From positions 45,515,206-45,579,205 of the forward strand of contig OZ018338.1 of NCBI GenBank assembly GCA_963969495.1: 64,000 nt of DNA, written 5' to 3'. Of this stretch, positions 48,691 to 59,120 are shown one piece after another. Positions within the stretch are counted from its first letter, which is position 1; each line of letters opens with the position of its first letter. The notes under the pieces were generated by a model, which searched no databases, had not been told where the DNA came from, and saw nothing but the letters and a program-made list of their open reading frames with translations. The stretch is from Ceratothoa steindachneri (Eukaryota; Arthropoda; Malacostraca; Isopoda; Cymothoidae). Made by a program: the position numbers and the translations under genes.

Positions 48691-48770
48691 AGATTTTACA
48701 AGAGAAATACTTACAAGACAGATTTTCTTTGTTTAATAATATAACTAGAATTGCTAATAAACAAAATTTA

Positions 48771-49446
48771 GCAGGTGACCAAAGTATTCAACCCCTCTAA
48801 TTTAAATTCGATGAAAAAGTAAAGACTGAAGATTCGAAAAATTTCTATAAACGAAAGTGATGTAAACTGCCGAATGTTTGCACCGTCATACAATAATAAG
48901 AATCCAAGAAGTAGGACTGTTGCTTTGAGCAATGCCGAAGTCCATAGAAGTTCGTCAAGCTATTTGACGGCAAAATAATTAAACTCCATTCAGATGGATT
49001 GTCTAATATTATTATTTCTGAGCGAGTTAAAATGCTTTATGCCACCTTAGGTTATATAATTCAAAAGTATGACGAATAAGGAATAACTTAAAACTTACCA
49101 AGAGCTTGTACTGCTTACTCGAAAAATCAACGATTGATCTCGACGTTACATCCTTCGAAAGCTAAAGAATAACCACTGATAAAAATCAAAGTTTTACAAG
49201 GCGATCTGGAATTGTCAGGGAGTATAGTGAGTAAAGGAACTATTACTTAGGAACTACATCATAAGGATCGTGATTCTTTCATTCCCTGCAAAACTCCACT
49301 TTCTAATAAAAAGCAAGTGACGAACTATTTCAATTTTGCCAAAGAGCATCTTGAAGAGGCAAGTGAATTTCGGAACAATGCTATATTGTTAGATGAGACT
49401 AAAGTATAAATCTTTGGTCAAAGTGACGCTCTTCACCTGCAGAGAT

Positions 49447-49448
<2 letters not shown>
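48771..49448 (+). mobile_element. Tc1-like transposon remnant
   Basis: It starts after a TA with CAGGTGACCAAAGTATTCAA, similar to a Tc1-type inverted end. A MPKSIEVRQAI start lies at about 48,933. Degenerate transposase follows, with RRYILRKLKNN, DLELSGSIVSKGTI, FNFAKEHLEEASEF and LLDETKV, the last containing the first catalytic Asp. It ends at an (AT)n tract at 49,449; the rest of the catalytic domain is missing. Stops interrupt it. Confidence 0.7.

Positions 49449-49511
<63 letters not shown>
49449..49511. repeat. (AT)n microsatellite
   Basis: Pure (TA)n, 63 bp, truncating the Tc1 remnant on its left. The sequence right of it (tagggtggtcatta) begins the next element. Confidence 0.95.
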
Positions 49512-49514
<3 letters not shown>

Positions 49515-49845
49515 GGTGGTCATTAGCTATAGGAAGAAAAAATTAATTTGGCAAATGTTCAGCTCCGTACTCTTCATATGGAGTAAAAACTTGGAGTAAA
49601 AACATCATGCTTGAAATTTGGTCTGATTTGAAAAATATTTAGCGGTTGCAAACCACCTCAAAATTTTACTCTTTTGAATAAATTTCTCTCGCTTTCGGGT
49701 CCCACCCTCACTCAGGGAGTATTAGCCGCTCAAAGGCGGTGGTGTTATAGGTGCCACTCTACTCATTGTTGCCTGATCAGGGTATCCTTCTTTGTGTCAG
49801 GGTATTTGTCACGTTCAGTGCCATGATAATTTCTTGTGCTCGCTT
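49512..49845. other. 3' flank of the second multi-copy family copy
   Basis: Non-coding sequence between the (AT)n tract and the minus-strand family pseudogene. It starts tagggtggtcattagctata, which may be an element end, but I found no inverted partner near 51.6-52.0 kb. Confidence 0.35.
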
Positions 49846-51430
49846 CTAGTCCCGGTTGTCCGTCCAGGTAGCTGGTTTCAGCTGCAGGAAATCGGACTTG
49901 ATTCCCACCTTCTTGAAGACTTCCAGTGTTCTTACTTTAACAAAATCAAGGAACTGGGATGTATCGATGCTGTTCACCGGAAGTGTGACCTGTTTTGCAG
50001 AGTCCTGTACTTCTGGCCGCACTTCCATTGCCTTCACGATACTGATATAAACATGAGGATCAAACAAGGCGAACCCAGCCAATTCTTCAGAGAGAAAACA
50101 GAGATGGTTTGAGAATTTTGCAAGCGTGGCCTTCCTGATCACATCGTGAATACTTTGGTATTCTTTCAGTCTTTTAAAGAGTTGAAAATCCATCCTTGGT
50201 CCATGGAGGGTCAGGGGAGCTTCTGCCCAATGCTTCAAGTAGAACCATACTGCAAAAATGCACATTGATCGTAGGCCCTTCTCTTCCCTTCCCATCCACT
50301 GGAACTGATTACGGAACAACCAAACTTTCGAGACATATATCACCTTAGACATCCACCTCGCATGATGCATCGAACCTGGAGCCAGGAAGTGAATCCCGCG
50401 TGGTGGAACCCCTCCGGGGAAAATTATTGAGAGCTCAATGAATTCACTGTAGTCATCACGCAGATCCTTTCTATCCCTTAACAGATTCACTGCCCAATTC
50501 AGAATATCCTGTGCAATGTCGTTGATTACCACAGCAATTTGTTCTTCATCAATGCCTGCGCTGAAGGAACTGCAATCGATTTTCGGCCAATATCCTTTGA
50601 ATCATTTGAAGAGTCTGACTTCAGGTCTCTTACTGGTCCCCAATGTAGAGTGAAAAGCTTCTCCTACAACTATATAATTAGTGTGGTGATGGCATGACAA
50701 ATATTAAAGGTCTCTCTCTCAATTTGTTGCCCTATGAGCACGCAAGCTCCTGTTTTGCATCCAGTGTTGGAGGTAGTTTTGCCGAACGACATCCCTACGA
50801 CACGGTAAGTCAGTTCCCATTCATTAAGCGTTGAGAAAACAGCATTCGCCTGCTCTTGGAAGTTTGGCTACTTGTAGTAGTTGGCTCACTCCATTTTCTG
50901 TAACAATGATTGGGGGAGGGTCGACCTGCCCACTTGTTTTCATTAGGTATGGCATTAACTTTCCGTCTCAATGGAGTGGACTTCAAACTAGTGGAGTTGT
51001 CTTAACTGCTACAGCTGGACGACTCTAGAACTACCATGGCTATAGACGTCGACCCTTCCACTTCTGCGTGTTTCTTTCGCTGTAACTCCTTGGCTGATCT
51101 TGCTTTAACACGCTTTTCTTGAGCGGCTAAGGATTTATCAACAGAACCTATTTGGCTCCTCGTTCCAGGTTCCCTATGAGCTTTCAAGAACTCTTGATCT
51201 TCCTTAATTCTTATCGTTTCCCTTGGGTTATGGTGAGCTACATCAAACAGGTTCTTTATCTGCTCGAAAAACTGCTTTTCCTGGTAGATTTGTGGATCCG
51301 ATCGTCTTGTTCACCCTTTTTTCACTGCTTAATATTTGTAAAGGTTTTTGATTCTCTCATTTATGCTGTTCTTTCGGATTGTAGGAATTCTAGCTTTATC
51401 CCCAAACTCCCCAAATACCAGCGGAAACAA
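49846..51430 (-). pseudogene. Second multi-copy uncharacterised protein family, near full-length decayed copy
   Basis: Minus-strand blocks in order: KARIPTIRK and INERIKNLY (about 51.4 kb); FFEQIKNLFDVAHHNP, then FLKAHREPGTRSQIGSVDKS (51,187-51,002 frame); a VVGMSFGKTTSNTGCKTGAC block with ETFNICH (about 50.8 kb); and a 228-codon frame (50,532-49,846). That frame contains PRGIHFLAPGSMHHARWMSK, REEKGLRSMCIFAVWFYLK and NHLCFLSEELAGFALFD. I recall these blocks, by eye, from large uncharacterised proteins repeated in arthropod and cnidarian genomes. The SNTG...GAC and H-rich spacing vaguely recalls the RNase H-like fold of hAT transposases, which is inference only. Several frameshifts and stops. 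Confidence 0.65.
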
Positions 51431-52029
51431 GAGTGGATGACTGTCAGAGTGGGAGGTTTGGGTCCATGTGGTGGTGAGATAGAAGTGATAAGAGATCTTC
51501 ACCTAAAGTTAGTCGTGATCCATTTATCTCAGATCTTCGTCTCACGAGGAAGAACTAGTTCGGGAAGACATTTTAGCCTAAAAAATAGAATAAGAAATTG
51601 TATAACCAAGCTTTAACTACATGCTTTGATTTTATTACGCTTTAACCCTTTGTCTGCAATATTCTCCAACAATAATACGTTTCAAACACGCATAAATAAA
51701 AAAACTTATGTAATCTTACAAGCACTGATATACAAGAACAAACATAAAATAGCTAAATGAAATGAGAGAAAAATTTACATGAGTCATCTGTGTTAGTGTC
51801 ACTGCTGTAACTGTCACCCCATAAACTGATATAAAGCAACACTAAGCATTCATCCTTTGCCACAATATCACAAAAAGGTGGTGACTAGAGACACCAATAG
51901 CCATCATACAGGGATTTTAATGCTGGATATTTAAATATAAAACAAAATTAAAATGGTAACGAGAGTTACCGTCAGTTGATAAATGATTTTTGGTATATAG
52001 CAAAAATTTCAAAACTTCATCTTCGACCT
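51431..52029. other. Intergenic, nothing recognised
   Basis: AT-rich DNA between the second family copy and the lone LTR. No frame with a motif. Confidence 0.4.
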
Positions 52030-53330
52030 TGTGATAGAACGGGTTGAGGCCGCGTTAATTTCAACCACTATCACATGTTATTTAAAACGACGATGCTCCC
52101 CACGCGCATCTTCGCTTTGAAGCTAGGCACCTTATCGCAGCCACCTGAGTCAATGTTTAAACAAGGAGGTTTATCTTCCCCCGTTCGCCCACAGACGCCG
52201 ACCTCGCCAGATTGAGTTAGGCTCATGGGCAGATAAGGCATTGTTCCCAGGCTCGGCTGTGCTTTCCTCGAAGCTCCCACTCTATTGACACCCACGCCAA
52301 GGGAGTATCTCGACTATTTAGATGGAAACTTTACCCCTAAAAGCAGATTAGAGATCCAGATTTTTTTCGCGAGACATCACTACGGCCCAGTCTCACCTTG
52401 TGCACCAAAGGGCCCTCGACCTCGAGATTCACCATCACTTGTCCAGAAGAAGGACAATATTCCTTGAGTGCCAAGGTTCGAGCCTTCGTGACGCCAAGTC
52501 CACAAGGCTTTCCCCTCGTTGTTCAGGAAGAGAACAACGTTAGAACAGCCATTGTTCGTTCGAGCCCGTTGAAAAAAACGGTTCTCACCCCCCCCCCCTG
52601 TTGTTCAGAAGAGAACAACGTAGAACAGCCATTGTTCGTTTGTGCCCGTTGGCCAAGAAACGGTTCTCACCCTTCCCCTGTTGTTTAGAAAGAGAACAAC
52701 ATTAGAACAGCCATTGTGCTTGAGCCCGTAGACAAGAGATGGTTCTTACCCCCCTGTTGTTCAGAAGAGAACAACGTAGAACAGCCATTGTTCGTCAAGC
52801 CGTTCATCAAGGAACGGTTCTCATTCCCAAGACGCCACGTCAGGATCATTTTATTCCCCCCCCTTCGGCTTGAACTCGCCAGCGAACCCGAAATTCCTTC
52901 ACGCCGCCTACCTCTGCACAACAAGTATAAATTACGTAAGTCGAACGTTACCTTTGAGTATTTAACCCTTTTGTCAATTATATCCTGTGCTTTAAATGGT
53001 TTAGCAAACCATCCCATCTCTTTAACTTTATATTTGTTTTACCTTTTTAAATCTTTTAATCCTCGGATTAGCTCGAGTCCCCACAACCCTTTCCATTCTC
53101 TGTTTATGTCAATATTTTCCGTTTTGTGTGTTGTTGATAGTTATTATTAATAAAACTCTATTTCATTAATGAAAGCAATATTATTATCCTTGAGCTCAGT
53201 TCCACTTCTTAAGCATATCGAAGATACATAATATCAGCCAGCCAGACATCCACGCACTCTAAGATAACTAAATTAGTTCCCTCAACGAATAGTTATATAT
53301 GGTATATCGTTGAGAGTCCGTTCTACGACA
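52030..53330 (+). repeat. Lone LTR of the 25-40 kb element family, opposite orientation, 1,301 bp
   Basis: It starts TGTGATAGAACGGG and ends TTCTACGACA, the reverse complement of the LTRs at 25-40 kb. It is diverged from them and carries about four internal subrepeats (52,505-52,800). No matching internal region follows: on its right is integrase sequence of a different, minus-strand element, and on its left unrelated DNA. The flanks (gacct and gtacc) do not form a target duplication, so it is a solo LTR with decayed or rearranged edges or a truncated end. Confidence 0.88.
52505..52800. repeat. LTR-internal minisatellite, about 4 units
   Basis: Reverse-complement version of the subrepeat in the other LTRs (agaacagccattgttc, gttctcaccc, gaacaacgt), with about four copies. 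The copy number therefore varies 4, 5, 7 and 7 among the four LTRs in the window. Confidence 0.8.
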
Positions 53331-53640
53331 GTACCATTTAATTTTTCGCAAACGCCGTTAGCAGCGGGGTGAAAAGGGGGTGGTGAATAGTGTGTTGATC
53401 ATAAGTTGCTTGCCGACGTACTCCATAAGTTCAGAGGTAAACTGCATACCTCTGTCAGACAAGTTCTTCTTCGGGATGCCGACGCGGGAAAAGATAGAAA
53501 TCAGGGACTCTGCACAGGTCCCCATATCTATCACTTTGAGGGGGACTGCGTCGGGAAATCTCCTTGCAAAATCGACGAGCGTGAGAATGTGAGTGTCCTT
53601 TGCTAGACGGGGGGGATTTATCCTCAGCCGAACTCAAGCG
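53331..53640 (-). pseudogene. Integrase core fragment of the cousin element
   Basis: Minus-strand reading gives HSHILTLVDFARRFPDAVPL, then ISIFSRVGIPKKNLSDRGMQ, FTSELMEYVGKQ and NTLFTTPF. This includes the second core Asp (SDRG). It matches the 25-40 kb integrase (DFATHFPEAVP, LGVPKEILSDRGRQ, LMEYVGKP). A frame change near 53,350 precedes the Glu-bearing CEK stretch, which meets the lone LTR exactly at the edge. Confidence 0.85.
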
Positions 53641-53721
53641 GAATAGGAGTCCTATACTAACGAGGTAGGCGACCTTCCCTTGACCGGATGCAGATCTTCA
53701 TTCGTCCTTTCCCGCTTTTTC

Positions 53722-54200
53722 TCATATGGTCTGTAGGATTGGGCATTCCTTCTGAGCGCTTGCTAATGCTTCGTTGTGAATGGCTGCAAATTCTGGGTCA
53801 TTAGTGGGTTCTAACTCCACGGGGGATGCAGTTTCCTTCAGCTTCTGGGCCCTCGTGATAACGGGCTGTGCGACGGGGTTAGGGGCGCAGAACTTAATGG
53901 GGGCTGCTATTGCATCGGCCCAACCCGTAAAATACCTACATTCGAGATAGCAGCGGACCACGGGGAACCGATTTGCGTGCCCCAAGTAGTTATTGACTAT
54001 TGAAAATTTATCGTGGTCTGGGTTCACTGGGAGAAAGCAACTTTTCTGATACAACGATGCAAGTGCATCCGGTGTCTCTAACGAGAGTTGACACTCTGCA
54101 ACCATTAACGGTTCCGTTTTCGGCCTCAAGCCCAGCGGGGGAGCTTTTGTTGAACAAAAAGTTGACTTGCTGTCCCGGGTGACTACTTGTTGGGGAAATT
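53722..54200 (-). pseudogene. Aspartic protease region of the cousin element
   Basis: The core RVSTLVRDTGCTCIVVSEKL lies at about 54,100-54,040 with the DTG triplet. In another frame follow VNPDHDKFSIVNNYLGHANR, FPVVRCYLECRY and ASAQKECP, matching body A (VDPNHEKFAVVHDYLGRANR, AQKECE). A frameshift lies between, and the HHCC part of integrase is shortened or missing before 53,640. Confidence 0.8.
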
Positions 54201-54289
54201 GCTGGCGTTTCAGGGCGAACGGGCGGATGAGAGAGAGAGGCACTTATTTGATGGATTTGCTGGTTAGGAGCGGAACGGTATTGGGAGTT

Positions 54290-55240
54290 TTGGGGGCAGT
54301 TGGTTCTCATGTCACCAGTTACGCCTCTGGGAAAACATAAGATGGGCCTTTTTGGGTAATCCGACGCTGGGGGATTAATGATGAGAGGCTTAATAGCCTT
54401 CGTTTCCGTGGGTGGGGGATGGTACTTGGGTTTGGGGGGGACCAAGTACCTTCACAAACTTGGGCGATTTCTTCTGATGTGACTTGGGGATGTTTCCTTT
54501 GCTTTGGGGTGATGAGGGGTACAATTTCTTGGGGTCCTTCAGGTATAGGTTGTGGCTTGATCCTGCATATCCGCCTCTTCGATACATTCCTTGATGAAAG
54601 ACACACGTCTATTTTTCACGAATGCGTGGATTTCGTAGAAGTAGAGCATAAATCAACTCATCTTCTAAGAGGAAATAGACTAGGAACTCGTAGTCGTGGT
54701 TGACTTGGGCTGAATCCAGAATTGAAAATTTCTCTATAGGATCAATCTAAATTGGGGGTAGGTCTGGCCATCTGGTCAGGCAGTATCCTCTCCTGGCGGA
54801 ACTTTGCCTTATAGAAATTAGGATTCATGTTAATCGATGATAATAGTTCCGATTTGAAGGTAAAATAGTCGAGGGTGACTTCGGCGGGGAGCAAAATTAA
54901 AATTCCCTGGAGTTGTCGAACGTCTAAATCTTTTTTAATGTCACAGTGGTTAACCTTAAAGATTTTCTCAAAGTGAGTTAAGTAAGCGCTTAAATACTCG
55001 CCATCCTTAAACAATAGCAACTTTAATGAGGGGGTTTGGTTGGATTCATTTCTCTAGCTAATGGAAAGGGTTTCTAATTGGATCGTATTTAGCTCGCGGT
55101 CGTGCTGACAAATTCTTTATCTTTCTTCCATTTCTCTCTGCTCGCCTTCTCTTCTCTCTTCAGCTAATCTCTGCTCTCTTTCTCTTTTTTCTTCCCCATG
55201 ATTTCTCCCTTCCTCTTGAATAGGCAATTAGATCCTTGCC
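54290..55240 (-). pseudogene. Gag of the cousin element
   Basis: The amino part near 55,240 reads KVLGLSGKDLIAY. A capsid-like part lies at 55,020-54,742 (YLTHFEKIFKVN, INMNPNFYKAKFRQERILP). Basic and proline-rich parts lie at 54,606-54,320. The zinc knuckle has decayed (CFPRGVTGDMRTNC, with the second Cys and the His replaced). Frames are broken in several places. Confidence 0.75.
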
Positions 55241-55736
55241 AGACAACCCAAGCACCTTTTCGTGTCGTCGGAATGGTTCAAGGGACGATATCTTGCTGGT
55301 GTAAATGTGCGTCTGGCTGCTCGGCGCGAACAAAGAACTCACGGAAAGGATTATAGGGCTATTAGGATCGCATCAAAAATCCTAAAGGAGATCAACATAC
55401 ACAACGATTGTAACAGAATAACTAAAGAAAAAAATACAATTGAAAATTTGTCCCTATATGACCAGTTGTTATAGGGCCTTTTAATCCTGCAGGGCGATTA
55501 GTAGGAGATCTCGAGAGGGCTCGTCTCCCCCCAAAAACCACACACAAAGAAAATAAACTTTAGAAAATTATGATCCCACGGGCACCACAATAAAATGATC
55601 AATAAAAAAATTAAGAATTTGTTCCGCTATCTTTGGATAACCTTGAACGAACTTGGCAAACTGGTTAATGAACAGCTTAAATAAGGGGGGAGGGAGTTGG
55701 AAAGAAAAAGGTTCCTTAAATACAAAATAACTTTAC

Positions 55737-55745
55737 TTGACACCA
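55737..55745 (-). other. Candidate primer-binding site of the cousin element
   Basis: The minus strand reads TGGTGTCAA, similar to TGGTATCAG of bodies A and B. It is separated from the LTR by about 88 bp that includes an (AT)n tract. Confidence 0.45.
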
Positions 55746-55764
55746 GATTTTGATATGATGATAA

Positions 55765-55767
<3 letters not shown>

Positions 55768-55833
<66 letters not shown>
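55768..55833. repeat. (AT)n microsatellite at the LTR edge of the cousin element
   Basis: (TA)n about 66 bp long between the candidate primer site and the LTR TG, the same relative place as in bodies A and B. Confidence 0.93.
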
Positions 55834-55838
<5 letters not shown>

Positions 55839-57073
55839 AGGTATGCCTATGTCTACCCTTTCGGTGTAATGGTGCGTACACTTACACGGGCAGATAGCCG
55901 ACACGAGGCCGTCTGCGATAGGGTTGGGAGCAATGGAGTAGAAGGCCGTCTCTTTGACTGAGTGCGTTTACAATTGGCCGGGGTTTATCTAATGGCTTGC
56001 CAAGTTGCAGTTCAAGGATATATAATAATCAAGACCCCCAAATCTAATTTTAATATAAATAATAAACGGGGAATATATATATAAAAAGGGGAACAAATTA
56101 TTCTTTAAGGATAGTTAATTAGATCAGGAAAATTTACAATGTGACAGAGCTAAGCGGGGAGTGAAAAATTATCGTTAATCCGAATAATGGAGTTAATTTA
56201 AGTTTGAGCTGGGAGTCAATTAAAAGGGGATGCTACTGAATCCAGATGACGAATGACAGAGGTGTAATCATGGGATTACAAAACAAAATTGCTTTACTTT
56301 GAAGCTTAGAGTTGTTCAGAGGAGGAAGACCAACTGCACGGGTCTTCGATGGTAAACTTCTAAGGGTGTTGATAAGCAGGACTCGTAGATGAGGGTATGA
56401 GGGTACTCCTTGCAGAAGGACGAGATTTTCTCTGCTACGGAGAGATGTGATCTCAAACACGAGAGAATGTTCTGCGGTACGGCAGTGAGTCTCATAAACG
56501 GGGCACGGGAATCTTAAGGGGGGTGCGAGATTAAGGGGGCCGCATAGTTTTCTTGGAAGAAGATGATTCAATAAGCTTTCCTCTGAACAGCGATCAAAGC
56601 TTCACCAAGGGTGAACTGCTGGTGAGATTTTAACGACGAGGTACGACTCGAACAGGGGTTTCGTGATTCACGGGAAACAAAAACACGGTCTGAACGGAGG
56701 GACTATCAAGCTCTCTATCTCCTGGAGGAATGGCTGAGGCAGAGTTAAATAGCCCCAGGGCATAGTCGTCCCGGGGGAAATCACGACTCTAGTCTGTGCA
56801 AACTAATTTGTAGATAATTGTTGGTATCGAGCGATGAAGTTTGTCTCAGGATATAGTGTTGAGATTGTACGGGTGCACTAACGGGGGAGGGGGAGCGATA
56901 TGTGTCCCGCTTACTGGTAAGTAAGACTGCCTGGGTCGGCGGCTCAACGAGAGACAATTTCCTTCTCGTCGAATCTAGAATTCCCACGCAAAAGAGCACG
57001 AGGTCTGTTGCTCAAAGGGGCTGAACAAGGGTATTTCGAGGGGCTTCCTCTCATGCTGATCCTTCGAGGGGCA
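55834..57073 (-). repeat. Candidate 5' LTR of the cousin element, about 1,240 bp
   Basis: The left edge TGCCGAGG follows the (AT)n tract. The right edge ...CGAGGGGCA at 57,073 gives TGCC/GGCA ends. Beyond it the sequence returns to a minus-strand protein-family copy (LKLVNI-like stretch at about 57,100). With no second LTR present the edges are inferred. Short frames inside look like chance. Confidence 0.5.
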
Positions 57074-57709
57074 TTATCTTACACCCAACTAAATGTTAAC
57101 CAACTTCAGGCCAACATATATCAGCCACTCTTGTTGATCATATCGAATTTTCTCCAGCACTTACTTCAGAGTTTCATATTTCTCCTTCAACTTACACGAG
57201 TGAGCTAGATGAGTATAAGCGAACTGGGTGCCATTGTGCAGCAGAATATAGTCTCCAATATTCGTATTTGTATTGCGGCACTCCATCTTGTGCAAACGCT
57301 GCACGCTATCTGTACAGGACACCAAGTCTTTCTCTTGAGAGAACATAAGGAGATACTCTTGATGTCGGTCGAGGTAGAAGAGGGTCCGTGTAATGGCAGA
57401 GATGAAGTTTTTCCTTCTATTTGGATGTCAACAGGTCGGAAGAGGACTTTAACAAGATGAATTTGTGATATAGATTATTTAGTCCGTTTTGGAAAAAGTA
57501 TGTCAAGAATCACCATCAATAACCAATTCTTCTTCTTTATTTTATTCCACACTGGAGGAATCCTTCTCACTAATGTCAGGAAGTTTTCCAAAGAAAATAC
57601 TGCAATTTTATCATAATGAGATACATCACCACGTTTTGATTGAAGATTAGGATACGTGAGGCTGCTCCGCTTCCTTCTGTGGATCCCATTCAAATCATTT
57701 ATGCAAAAA
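57074..57709 (-). pseudogene. Multi-copy protein family copy 4, inner part
   Basis: From the mariner edge leftward the minus strand gives FGGRGITMYFCINDLNGIHRR, of which only the last part (CINDLNGIHRRKRSSLTYP) fits the family's cysteine/GIxRK/YPNL order. NLQSKRGDVSHYDKIAV and an acidic run follow. The second frame (57,346-57,161) has NIGDYILLHNGTQFAYTHLA, matching SLKCVLMHKSNQFASVPLT of copy 1. The piece stops at the LTR edge. Broken by stops. Confidence 0.65.
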
Positions 57710-57711
57710 TA

Positions 57712-58930
57712 CATGGTGATCCCCCTCCCCCCAAAAACGGGCCTGCGCACACTTTTTGTGATATATCCGTCATTTGTGGCATGCACGAAAGTGCAGGACA
57801 CTTTCGTGCATCAGTTTGAATGTGAAAATCCCCCTCGAAGAGCCAAATTCAGGATTGTGTGGACCACTTCGAGAACTATGGGACAGTGGAGAAACTCAAT
57901 GCAGCCAGTGACAACTGTCCAAGCGATTCATGACGTCCGAGGCAGCGTACAGCTGAGCTGGTTGAGAGCATGAGAGAGTCAGTTCAGCAGAGTACAAAAC
58001 ACTGTGTGCGCAAGCGAAGTCAGCCCTTCGATATATCCCGTGAGACTTGCAGGAAAGTGCTAGTAATGGATGCAAATGCCTACCCGTACACAATATAGCC
58101 TCAGACAAGGAGCAGAGAAAGGCTATGGCAGTCAAGATACTGTAAAATATTCAGGAGATCCAACTTTCCTTATCTTCCTTTGGACCTCAGATGAAGCTCA
58201 CCTCCATCGTAAAGGAAATGTCTTCTGGGGGACCTCCAGACCAAATGAGGTATCCACCAAGCCCCTATACTCCCCTACGTGCACGAAATGGACTACAATA
58301 TCAGCCAGATGCATCATGGGATCATTCTTCTTAAAGGAATCTGGCGCGACAGTGAAGGTCACCAAGGACTAGTATGTTGAGTTCTTCAAAACCTTCAAGA
58401 GGGAGCTGCGGACCCTGTTTCCATCGCTCATGGGACATTTATGGTTCCAGCAGGATGGAGAAAGCTCTCACACCTCAAACCAGTCTGGAGATTGGCTAAA
58501 AGAGAGCTTTGGGTGCTGTGTGATCAGTCTCAAGACTGATTTTGAGTGGGCACCTCACAGCCCAGACCTTGCCCCCCCGATTTCTTTATCTGGGGCTACC
58601 TTAAAGAGAGTGTACGCATGGAGACCCAGAACCATCACGGAACTCAAAGAAGCCATCGGGGAGGACTTCAGAGCCATTAGTCAGTTGGTTTGTAAGGACG
58701 TCATGGAAAACTTTGTGCTGCGCCTCAAAAAATGCACATAGCTAATTGGAGGTCATCTCGAACACGTGCTCTAGAGTCTAGAATAAAGGAGAAAAGTCTA
58801 AAGACTATCATGTTTTGATATGATGTTTAAACACAATAAAATAGTTATCACCAAAGTTTCATTCAATCCTTGCATAAATTTAAGAGATGAGGCCTATCGA
58901 AAGTTGGGGCTCATTTTGGGGGGCACCCTG
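57712..58930 (+). mobile_element. Complete mariner-type transposon with TA target duplication, 1,219 bp
   Basis: The left end is CATGGTGATCCCCCTCCCCC then caaaaacgggcc. The right end, read inward on the other strand, is CAGGGTGCCCCCCAAAATGA then gcc. These are imperfect inverted ends. TA dinucleotides flank both sides (57,710-57,711 and 58,931-58,932). Outside them the host sequence continues: ...atgcaaaaata | gtagtcagtgacatgg, compared with gcgcaaagatagcagtcagt at 18,986. It contains a decayed transposase on the plus strand. Confidence 0.88.
57790..58741 (+). pseudogene. Mariner-type transposase (decayed)
   Basis: The amino, DNA-binding part is recognisable as ESMRESVQQSTKHCVRKRSQ then FDISRETCRKVLVMD (about 57,966-58,077). 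The catalytic domain has Asp 1 in WTSDEAHLH (about 58,190), Asp 2 in FQQDGESSHTS (about 58,440) and Asp 3 in PHSPDLAPP (about 58,560), then WRPRTITELKEAI and VMENFVLRLKKC. I count 36 residues between Asp 2 and Asp 3. Stops and frameshifts near 57.97, 58.10 and 58.37 kb inactivate it. The usual PDFFLWG after Asp 3 is altered to PISLSG. Confidence 0.85.
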
Positions 58931-58932
58931 TA

Positions 58933-59120
58933 GTAGTCAGTGACATGGTTTTTCGGTTCAATCCAAACCATAGGTATTTCAAACTTCACATACTCTTCTT
59001 ACCCTTTATTCAACAACGCTTAAACGCGGGGCATGTCTTGCACACCATGTGTGGCGCTAAAGCTTTATAGTGGTCAACAATTTTTATACAAAAATAAGCA
59101 TGGTAAGCACGCAACATGAG
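58933..59120 (-). pseudogene. Multi-copy protein family copy 4, amino-terminal edge
   Basis: This is the counterpart of copy 1 at about 19.0-19.15 kb. The plus strand shows agtcagtgacatgg then caatccaaaccatagg, as in agtcagtgacatggattgtcg then ccaaacaatgg. The minus strand keeps a YKALAPHMVCK-like stretch parallel to YKSWAPRMVCK. The mariner insertion separates it from the rest. Confidence 0.6.

Larger units (their letters stand above)
53331..57073 (-). mobile_element. Diverged, truncated cousin of the 25-40 kb Ty3/gypsy element
   Basis: Coding on the minus strand, right to left: LTR (55,834-57,073), (AT)n, primer site, gag, zinc knuckle, protease and integrase. Integrase is cut at 53,331 by the lone LTR. 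RT and RNase H are absent. The shared protease core, GLSGKDLI gag start and protease-to-integrase order place it in the same group as the 25-40 kb elements at clear divergence. Confidence 0.85.
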
